From Bufo bufo (taxonomy: Eukaryota; Chordata; Amphibia; Anura; Bufonidae), in assembly GCF_905171765.1 (NCBI RefSeq), contig NC_053392.1, positions 500,880,556-500,944,555 of the forward strand: a stretch of DNA of 64,000 nucleotides, in the 5' to 3' direction. The notes under the pieces are model-generated. The model ran no database searches, had not been told where the DNA came from, and saw only the letters and a list, made by a program, of their open reading frames with translations. A program made the translations under genes and the position numbers. Below, one piece after another: positions 53,413 through 62,189 of the stretch (position 1 is its first letter; each line of letters opens with the position of its first letter).

Positions 53413-54485
53413 GAGTTATTGACCCTATTGGAAAATTCCTCTGCTGCAAGGTTTTGATGGCCTCCGCGTACTTCTGCTGTCCCTGCCTACTTCCGTTGGC
53501 CCTTCCCTCTGTCAGTTTGGATTTGCCTAAAACATGGGGCCACTTTTAGTTTTTTTTTCCAGGGCCACTTTAAGTTCCGAGTCCTCCCCTGCATAGGTTC
53601 TTCTTGAGCGCCCTGATCTCAGACCTACATTCAATCCTCATTCCTCATTGGTTTGTTTGTTGCTACATCATGTATGATTTTGTTTGTACATGAACCCTCT
53701 GATTGTAAAGCGCTGCGGAAAATGTTGGCACTATATAAATAAAGATTATTATGATTATTTTTAATTACAGCCGTGTGATGCAGCCATCCAAATAATCTCT
53801 GGTTGGTAAAGAGTCAACTTAGACCTTAAGAGCTACCATATCTGGCCCTGGAAAACTGGGTGATACAGAAGAGGCAGCTAGTGGTGAGGAGGATGGCTGT
53901 GATTTATCGAGCAGAGTGGTGATTAAGCCTTGCCCTAAGGGTTGCTCTACAGCAGCAGGTTGATGAGAATCTGCTGTTACAATCCTCATGGTCGGAGGGC
54001 CGGGATACACTGGACCCAAATGATATTGCAAGATATTGCCCCTGCTGCAGCTTTTAGGCTAGGAGACTTTGTGAAACAGGTGTGAGGCCAACCAAGACAC
54101 AGGAGCTCTTACAGAAGATGTTTGCTGAGAGCAATGTCCAGGCCACACCACCCTGGTCCATCATTCCCATCTGTGACATATTTACAGAATATGCCATGCA
54201 TGTCTGTTAGGTTTAAGTCCCACCTCTAGGATCCTAAGCTATCTTGAAAATGGCTGCTGTGAGTGGAGAGGTGGCCATCCACAATTTACTTTTATGGGGG
54301 TAGTGAAAATAGCCAAGTAAATGTTCTGGGATTTTTTGAAACTCCCATACAAGTGAATGGCATGCACGGTCACCTCTAGTTCACAGCAGCCTCAATACAG
54401 CTGTCGAGGAATACCTCTTCTTGAGATAGGTGCTGGTCCCTGAAGGACCTATACACATTATCAATGTTGAGATGGGAATAATACT
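53413..54485. other. unassigned sequence with a SINE/LINE-like tail
   Basis: AAAGCGCTGCGGAAAATGTTGGC and TATATAAATAAAG at 53707-53748 is a tail shared by many vertebrate non-LTR elements or SINEs; the body before it (53440-53700) is not recognised. 53760-54485 has short frames only and no clear gene. Confidence 0.45.
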
Positions 54486-54489
54486 TTAA

Positions 54490-54875
54490 AGGGATTTTCC
54501 AAGTTATTTTTATTGATGATATATCCTCAGGATAGGTCATCAATATCACATCAGCGGGGTCCAACACCTGGTGCCCCCTCCGATCAGCTGATTGAAGAGA
54601 AGGCTTGCGCCGTGCAAGCGATGCCTTCTTTTCGTTATTTACCTCGACGTTGCAACAGCAGCGATAAGCAGGTGTAACTACAAGAAGCCCATTCACTTCA
54701 ATTGGACAGCTCATTCCTATACACTTAAATAGGAAGGAGCCATTCCTTAGAAGTGAATGGGACGGCTTCTTATAATTACACCTGTTCACTGCTGCTTTAG
54801 TTGGACCCCCTCCAATCTCATATTAATGACCTATCCTGAGGACAGATCATCAATAAAAATAACTTGACAACCCCT
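54490..54875. mobile_element. T2/Kolobok-like MITE
   Basis: TTAA at 54486-54489 and 54876-54879; ends TTAAAGGGA and TTAAAGGGG both fit TTAAAGGRR. The arms share AAGTTATTTTTATTGATGAT and CCTCAGGATAGGTCAT. The minus-strand frame of 137 codons (54376-54789) crosses its border and is not a gene. Confidence 0.88.
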
Positions 54876-54879
54876 TTAA

Positions 54880-55696
54880 CATCAGACATGTCCCTTGCCA
54901 GCATGTCAAACATTAATGTTTTCGCGGTAGTTCTAGAATATGTATTAGTCTGAGAAATGGCTGGGAAGAAGGTGCTGAGCTAGTTTTTTATTATTTTCTT
55001 ATGCTTTTATCGTTGCTTTAGAGTAATTTCTCTCTTGCTTACTATTTCAGTTGTTTCTCAACTGTTCATTCTTGGAAGTTTTACTTCCATATGTTTTCAT
55101 TTTTCTCAGAAATTGAATCTATGGAGTCATTGTGAGAGGTTTGCAATGTTATTTGCTTACACATATTCTGAATCAATAATGTAAGAGGAACAGTAAGCTG
55201 AATCACATGTGACTGTATTTAACAGAGAAAAAGACCATTTGCAACATAACATAATTCTGCACATTTTGTTTGTTTTTAATTTGCTGGAATTTGTCACTTG
55301 TTTCAACTTTATATAAAATTACTTTTCTCTTACCCTCTTCATTATATTTTACACAACTTTTTCACCCAAATATTTACACAGCTATGACATTAACACCTCC
55401 GGCCTACTATTGTGTAGGTCCTTGCTGTGCCACCAAAACAGCTCTGACTCGTTGAGGTTTGAACTCCACAAAACCTCTGATATCTGGCACCAAGACTGTA
55501 ACAGAAGATCTTTTACATCTTGTAAGTTGCAAGGAGGAGGCTTCATGAAAAATACTTGTTTTTCCAGCATATCTCGCTGATGTTCCTACAGACTGTTAAC
55601 AAGTTAACAACTTGAACTCCTTCTCATTTTCCTCAAGCCATTCCTGAGAGATTTTTGCGGTGTAGCAGTGCTCATTATCCTGATGAAAGAAGCCAC
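54880..55696. other. unassigned A+T-rich sequence
   Basis: No gene recognised. 55380-55690 (CTGTGCCACCAAAACAGCTCT and onward, continuing after the hAT at 56164-56260) reads like a decayed dispersed repeat, split by the next element. Short frames only. Confidence 0.4.
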
Positions 55697-56155
55697 CAGG
55701 GGCAGACTGGGAACCTTAAAGTGGAAAAAACTAATAGTGGCCCTCACGTTGTAGGTGGGTCCAAATTGACTAAAGGCACGGCTAACAAAAGAAGGCAGGG
55801 CAAGCAATACCATATTGTGGCACAAAATACCACCCCAGCAGAGCCAAACATCTCAGTGTAACACAATAAAACCACAGTGCAGCACTAAATAATGTCCCAG
55901 CAGCAAGAAATATCTCGTTCTGTCCTCATACTCCAGACACCTCAAGATGGCCATACAGTTGAATTGAGGAATTAGGAGGGCACCTGTAGTCACTGGCCAG
56001 GTACATAACTACTTGACACCCCCATAACTGCTTAACTCTCGGAGCGAAGGATCATTACTTACCTGGCTGGCGGCCATGAGAAGAGCTCAGACGGCCCCCT
56101 GGGCATCGGCCCACCGAAAGATTTCCCTGTAAAGTCTATGGCCAATCTGCCCCTG
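55697..56155. mobile_element. nonautonomous hAT with TIR CAGGGGCAGACTGG
   Basis: Ends CAGGGGCAGACTGG and CCAATCTGCCCCTG; TSDs GAAGCCAC (55689-55696) and GAGGCCAC (56156-56163) differ at one base. 459 bp, no transposase. Confidence 0.82.
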
Positions 56156-56428
56156 GAGGCCACTACCATAAGGGATACCAACTGGCATTGATCATCATTG
56201 TTCACTATGACCAACATGACATGGATCTAAATTTGGTCATGTGCCTCTTGGGGACATGTTACTGTGGAGGCCAGTAAATAACTGCAGTGATGCACATGTC
56301 TACGGAAGGAGCTAGGAGGGGAACCTCTCTATCCTTTAATAAAAATTGTGTGTTCAGACAACCGCTTTAAAAAATTTGGGCCATTGTGTTCAGTTGTGTT
56401 TTGGTGTATTGTTCTACGCTATGAAAAA

Positions 56429-56849
56429 GTTAACAGCTTAGGCTACTTTCACACTAGCGGCACAGACCTCTGGCAGGCTGTTCCGTGGGGTGAACAGCTT
56501 GCAGGATCCGTCCTGCCGCTAGTGACCTTGTGCCCCCTGACTGCCCTCCGTCCCCATTGACTATAATAGGGGCGAGGGCGGAGTTCCAGCAGAGGCACGG
56601 CAACGCACGGCGAGAGGCTGCCGGAATAAAACTACGATATGTCCGACATTTATTCCGGCAGCCTCTCGCCGTGCGCTGCCATGCTTCGCCGGGACTCCAC
56701 CCCCACCCCCATTATAGTCAATGGGGACGGAGCGGCAGTCTGGGGGCACAAGGTCACTAGCGGCAGGACGGATCCGGCAGGCTGTTCACCCGACGGAACA
56801 GCATGCCAGAGGTCCGTACCGCTAGTGTGAAAGTAGCCTAAGCTGTTAA
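56429..56849. mobile_element. full-length palindromic MITE
   Basis: Starts GTTAACAGCTTAGGCTACTT and ends with its inverse. Pairing continues with few mismatches through CACACTAGCGG, GCAGGCTGTTC, CCCATTGACTATAAT and GGCAGCCTCTCGCCGTGC to a centre near 56638. No TSD distinct from the palindrome is visible. Confidence 0.75.
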
Positions 56850-56957
56850 CTTTGGTTCAAGGACATGTGTACACAAACTTCCAGACACTCCGTCTGCTTC
56901 TAACCACAAGACTGATCTACTTAATGAAAATACACGAGATAACACTTTGGCCATGAT

Positions 56958-58363
56958 CAGTGGCGACTCTAGGAACAATATATAGGGGGGCACAAAGATA
57001 CCACAGTCAAAAATGGGGGGGGGGGGGGGGGCAAAAACAAAATAAGTATATATAAATAAGATTATAAAATACAAGAGTATTCCGGTATGCAGGGATACAT
57101 TTATAATAAAACAATTTACTTACAAAATAAGCTATTCAGTCGTCTGCTGTGCCGTCCTCTGCTTGCTTCCGCGGATTCTTTCCCCTTCTTTCTGTCTCTC
57201 GTCAGTGCGCAGGCGTACTGTTATGGTGGATCTGTGGAAGACACACTGTTATGGGGGCATCTGTGGATGACACTTATTATGCCTCTCATTAGCCCTCATT
57301 ATGCTTCTCATCACTCCCATATCCGCCCCCATGCCTCTCATTAGCCCCCATATCAGCCCTTATGCCTCATTAGCCCCCATTATAAGCCCTTATGCCTCAT
57401 TAGCCCCCATTATTCCTCTTATTATCCCCCATTATGCCTCTTATCACCCCCATATCAGCCTCCATGCCACTCATTAGCCCCCATTATAAGCCCTTATGCC
57501 TCATTAGCCCCCATTATTCCTCTTATTTGACCCCATTATGCCTCTTATCACCCCCATATCAGCCCCCATGCCTCTCATTAGCCCCCATATCAGCCCTTAT
57601 GCCTCATTAGCCCCCATTATAAGCCATTATGCCTCATTAGCCCACATTATGCCTCTTATAGCCCCATATGCCTAATTAGCTCCCATATGCCTAATTAGCC
57701 CCCATTATGTCTCTAATTAGCCCCCATTATGCCTCTTATTAGCGCCCATATGCCTCTTATTAGCGCCCATATGCCTCGTTAGCCCCCCATATGCCTTATT
57801 AGCCCCCATATGCCTCTAATAGTCTAATTAGCCCCCATTGTGTCTCTAATTAGCCCCCATGATGCCTCTCATTAGCCCCATTATGCATCATTAGCCCCCA
57901 TATGCCTCATTAGCCCCCATTATGCATCATTAGCCCCCATTATGCATCATTAGCCCCCATATGCCTCCAATTAGCCCCCATTATGCCTCCAATTAGCCCC
58001 CATTATGCCTCTCATGATTAGCCCCTATTATGCCCCCAGCAGCCACATTTTTTATAAAATAAAAAAAACACTTACCTCTCCTGCTCCTGGACGCCGCCTG
58101 CAATTTTCTCTCTCCTCAGTCGACTGTGCTCTGAACTGGCACGCACAGCGTCAGGTCACAGAGCGCCCTCATGCTGTGCGCAGCCCTGCACAGCCGACAG
58201 CCGAGGACCAGGAAGTGGCAAGTACAGAGCGTTTACCGCTTCCTGGTCCTTCGGTACTAATGAGCGCTTCCATAATGAAGTGCTCATTAGTATTCACCGG
58301 CCTGCTTTGGGGGGAATCAGCGGGGGGGGGGGCACCGAATAACATAGCGTAGCGATGCCACTA
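56958..58363. mobile_element. nonautonomous hAT with a minisatellite core
   Basis: 8 bp TSDs GCCATGAT at 56950-56957 and 58364-58371. Ends CAGTGGCGACTCTAGGAAC and, inverted, TAGTGGCATCGCTACGC. Contains three G-run patches, a short stretch of the 9.7-10.5 kb minisatellite unit (GGATCTGTGGAAGACACACT, 57230-57275) and the array at 57275-58035. No transposase. Confidence 0.85.
57275..58035. repeat. AT/C-rich minisatellite
   Basis: Several dozen variable units of the type GCCTCATTAGCCCCCATTAT, ~20 bp with length variation. Frames are unit read-through. Confidence 0.85.
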
Positions 58364-58371
58364 GCCATGAT

Positions 58372-58942
58372 TGCCATGTGACCAAGCTCCTGTTTTGTAA
58401 ATTGAGTTTCCAAAACTCCATTGTCTCGCTGGCTCAGAGGAGGAGTTTGATGCTGTTTAAATTGAATGCCCTTACTTTCCATTAAACGTGTTTTGTTCCA
58501 GCATGAAGCTTTGGCTCCTGTGTGGATTATTATGCGACACCAGCGATATTTTACTCTGTGGATTGGCGATATTATTTCATGGGAATAAGGGAATGACAGA
58601 CGGTAACTCATATTTAGACAGTCACAGACGGTTTGATTAGTACTATTTTGGGGGGCATACTCCTTTTTGGTCGTTTTGTGTTGCACTTTTTGTGATGTAA
58701 GGTGACAAAAAAATTATTGTTTTACCACAGTTTTTATTTTATTTTTTTCTACGGCGTTCAGGTGAGGGGGTGGATCATGTGATATTTATATAGAGCCGGT
58801 CGTTATGGACACGGCAATACCCAATACAGTATGTCTGGTTTTCTTTTTTTTTTCTATTTTTTTTGTTTATAATATTATGTGTTTTATTTTGGAAAAAATG
58901 TTATAATTTTACTTGAAACTATTTCTTTTTTCTTTTTATCTT
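58372..58942. other. flank with a K-type repeat fragment
   Basis: 58640-58830 carries TTGCACTTTTTGTGATGTAA, GTGATATTTATATAGAGCC and GGTCGTTATGGACACGGC, a diverged unit of the K1/K2 interior. The rest is not recognised. No gene. Confidence 0.5.
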
Positions 58943-59881
58943 TAAAAATGAAAGAACGACTGGCACTCACTATGTGGTTCACATCAAACAAACTATACTT
59001 TATTGACCGCCAATTCTACAGTTGAGTAATAGCAGCAATTAAAACAGCAATTAAAACGATGATGACTGTTAAAAAAAACCCTAAAAAAATAAAAATACAA
59101 TGCACTGGTTATATAAATATATACAGAAACGCAACACAATAAAATCTCCTGAATATATAGTAGACTATGTATATTACAACAGTGTTCCTTTGCCAGATGG
59201 CAGTGTGTATCCAAATCAGTCGTGTTCGGGATATTTGCTTTTTAGATGGAAAATGTCCATTAATATCCTACCCAATGTCCACCATATATTAGTTCAAATG
59301 ATCCGGATCCGAAGGAATCCACAGGCTGCAATGGCTATAGTGTTCAATGCTGCTGGGGGATACCGTATCCCTATATATGTTGTTTGTATTCAGCAGTCCT
59401 TTAGCCAGCTCGTGTTTACCGCCTTCAATGGCTTGGCATATTATATATTACAGGGAAATATTGCTTACCCCTGATGCGGGTCTTCAGCAGTCGGATTTGG
59501 CTGCTCACTACGCCGCTGCACCGATCGCTCTCGGCGTCCTCGCTCTCTGCTGTTTGTCACGTGGTGTCTCAGAGATATCGCGGGACTTGAAAACTTGGTT
59601 TCGATATTCTTATGCGAGGTGCTTCGGTAAGGTGAAAGACTGGAGCGCTCCAATTTTGAAAAATGATCTATATCTTGTCGATCATATCCTGAATCTTGCT
59701 GTAGACAGGGATATAACGCTAAACGCGTTTCGAGGACTTCAATCCTCTTCCTCAGTAGCTATATCCCTGTTGATACGTCATCTCCTTTTATATCCCCACA
59801 AGCAGTCCACAAAATCTGGGCTGGAATCTATTTTTCACATAATGCGGTTTAGGTGCGTTTTCAATGCGGTTTTAAAATCGC
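58943..59881 (-). repeat. left (inverted) arm of the PLE3 inverted repeat
   Basis: 939 bp; coordinates of both arms sum to 120058 at each end, so there is no net indel. Identical frames appear on opposite strands in both arms (for example 59100-59474 plus and 60584-60958 minus); one substitution was noticed (59766 against 60292). These frames are not genes. Spacer 59882-60176 is A+T-rich, without features. Confidence 0.92.
59705..59770 (-). ncRNA. type I hammerhead ribozyme, left PLE3 arm
   Basis: Minus strand: outer stem I ACAGGGATAT, inner stem I GCTA, CTGAGGA, stem II GAGGA..TCCTC, GAAAC, GC, cleavage triplet GTT, TAGC, then ATATCCCTGT. All core positions fit CUGANGA and GAAA, and the palindromic ACGCGT loop is the same as in PLE1. 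Confidence 0.85.
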
Positions 59882-60176
59882 CCACCTCCCCCTGTCCTAC
59901 TTTGATATACCACATCTATCAATTTTAGAAGAAATGTAAGAATATAAGATGTACAGGAGGATGCCCTTTTATATACTAAAGTCTTTTTATGAACCGTCAT
60001 TTAGTCCTCATCTGTCCATAAATTATTATACTTCCTGTTTTATACATTTTATAAATTTTGAACATATTTTTATATTTTGTAGATTATCTCTACATTTTAC
60101 ATTGTTTTATCATTGTGTTTTGACATATAAATATGTATTAAGAGGCTGCGGTTCAAATACAACAAAAAACGCATAA

Positions 60177-61115
60177 GCGATTTTAAAACCGCATTGAAAA
60201 CGCACCTAAACCGCATTATGTGAAAAATAGATTCCAGCCCAGATTTTGTGGACTGCTTGTGGGGATATAAAAGGAGATGACGTATCAACAGGAATATAGC
60301 TACTGAGGAAGAGGATTGAAGTCCTCGAAACGCGTTTAGCGTTATATCCCTGTCTACAGCAAGATTCAGGATATGATCGACAAGATATAGATCATTTTTC
60401 AAAATTGGAGCGCTCCAGTCTTTCACCTTACCGAAGCACCTCGCATAAGAATATCGAAACCAAGTTTTCAAGTCCCGCGATATCTCTGAGACACCACGTG
60501 ACAAACAGCAGAGAGCGAGGACGCCGAGAGCGATCGGTGCAGCGGCGTAGTGAGCAGCCAAATCCGACTGCTGAAGACCCGCATCAGGGGTAAGCAATAT
60601 TTCCCTGTAATATATAATATGCCAAGCCATTGAAGGCGGTAAACACGAGCTGGCTAAAGGACTGCTGAATACAAACAACATATATAGGGATACGGTATCC
60701 CCCAGCAGCATTGAACACTATAGCCATTGCAGCCTGTGGATTCCTTCGGATCCGGATCATTTGAACTAATATATGGTGGACATTGGGTAGGATATTAATG
60801 GACATTTTCCATCTAAAAAGCAAATATCCCGAACACGACTGATTTGGATACACACTGCCATCTGGCAAAGGAACACTGTTGTAATATACATAGTCTACTA
60901 TATATTCAGGAGATTTTATTGTGTTGCGTTTCTGTATATATTTATATAACCAGTGCATTGTATTTTTATTTTTTTAGGGTTTTTTTTAACAGTCATCATC
61001 GTTTTAATTGCTGTTTTAATTGCTGCTATTACTCAACTGTAGAATTGGCGGTCAATAAAGTATAGTTTGTTTGATGTGAACCACATAGTGAGTGCCAGTC
61101 GTTCTTTCATTTTTA
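60177..61115 (+). repeat. right (forward) arm: pLTR of PLE3
   Basis: Mirror of 58943-59881. It leads directly into the PLE3 coding region. Confidence 0.92.
60288..60353 (+). ncRNA. type I hammerhead ribozyme, right PLE3 arm
   Basis: Same as the left-arm motif with one change in the outer stem I (ACAGGAATAT pairs ATATCCCTGT with one A-C mismatch). CTGAGGA at 60303-60309, GAAAC at 60327-60331, GTT at 60334-60336; predicted cut after 60336. It lies upstream of ORF1 in the sense strand, so it would set the 5' end of the element RNA. Confidence 0.83.
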
Positions 61116-61260
61116 TTCATTACGCTTGGACTGACTGAGTGAGCAGTTTTTCGACTAGAGCACCCTTACCTTATTGAGGAGGGTGGTGAGCTATCCACAA
61201 ACTTTGCCATTTCCATTTTTCTATCACTCAATTGTGGATTTAGCTCCCACCAATCTCAAG

Positions 61261-62178
61261 ATGGATATGTGGAATCACATCGAACTAAAAAAACAAAAAG
61301 TAGACACTTTTCTATTTGAAGTACCATTAATGGAAAACACAGAAACCAAATCTGTACATGATATGTTCAGAGAATTAGAACATTTAGTTATTAAACAGCT
61401 GAAACATAATTGGGAGATTAGATCCCTACGCCAATACTTAGATCAAGATAGGATCCCAAAAGGCCTTCAACTACTGAAAACCCCAGCACAGGATTTATAC
61501 GGGGAGGAATTTAATCTTGAATGGACAAACCTCCTACATATACAATCCCGGGCTTTAGTTGAATTAATTATAAAAAGGAGAGTACAAATTTTGGGGAATA
61601 TTACAGAAGAAATTAATCGGATGAAAATAAAAATAGAGAAATTACCAAAAGATAGTATTTTAAATTTATGGCAGGACAGAATATGTAAGAGTTTGGATAA
61701 AACTGAATCGGAAATAATTGCGAAAAAAAGTAAAAAACATAGTTTTGCCCCTAAACCACAATACAGAGACTATAATGAGGTAGATACTAGAGATAGACCT
61801 GTATTAACCCCTGTAGAACAGATAAGACCTACAATACCAACTAGAAATAGGTTTGAAACATTGGCGCAGCAGCCTTTTTTAGATGGGACTCCACCGCACC
61901 ATTCACCAAGAGTAAAATCCAGACACCCACGATCACCAGAGCACAACAGGAGAGCACAAACACCTCAGAGACACCAATACAACTTGAGACATCACAATCA
62001 CTACAGACAGGAAGAATCCCATTACTCACCGCACCCAGCACGCCCACTAGGACAGAGAGATCACCAGAGAACACCACCACTATACACTCAGAGGGAAACA
62101 CAGAAACAATCTCATCACAATCACCAGTCAGAAACAATAAGACACGAAGGGGGAGGAAAAAGAAGGACCCACAGATAA
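61261..62178 (+). CDS. PLE3 ORF1 protein
   Basis: 306 residues from ATG 61261 (MDMWNHIELKKQKVDTFLFE); an in-frame Met upstream at 61174 lies in less protein-like sequence, so I prefer 61261. Residues ~30-130 (MFRELEHLVIKQLKHNWEIR, GEEFNLEWTNLLHIQSRALV) correspond to the PLE1 ORF1 start. The C-terminal third is rich in His, Arg, Pro and Gln and basic, as expected for nucleic acid binding (inference). Stop TAA at 62176, 11 bases before ORF2. Uninterrupted; function of PLE ORF1 is not established as far as I know. Confidence 0.75.
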   Translation: MDMWNHIELKKQKVDTFLFEVPLMENTETKSVHDMFRELEHLVIKQLKHNWEIRSLRQYLDQDRIPKGLQLLKTPAQDLYGEEFNLEWTNLLHIQSRALVELIIKRRVQILGNITEEINRMKIKIEKLPKDSILNLWQDRICKSLDKTESEIIAKKSKKHSFAPKPQYRDYNEVDTRDRPVLTPVEQIRPTIPTRNRFETLAQQPFLDGTPPHHSPRVKSRHPRSPEHNRRAQTPQRHQYNLRHHNHYRQEESHYSPHPARPLGQRDHQRTPPLYTQRETQKQSHHNHQSETIRHEGGGKRRTHR

Positions 62179-62189
62179 TTACACACAGT

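Noticed and set aside
54376..54789. 137-codon minus-strand frame
   Set aside because: Crosses the border of a MITE with clear TTAA duplications.
59347..59928. 193-codon frame mirrored by 60097-60711 minus
   Set aside because: Lies within the pLTR arms and crosses the hammerhead; no domain. Symmetry comes from the inverted repeat.
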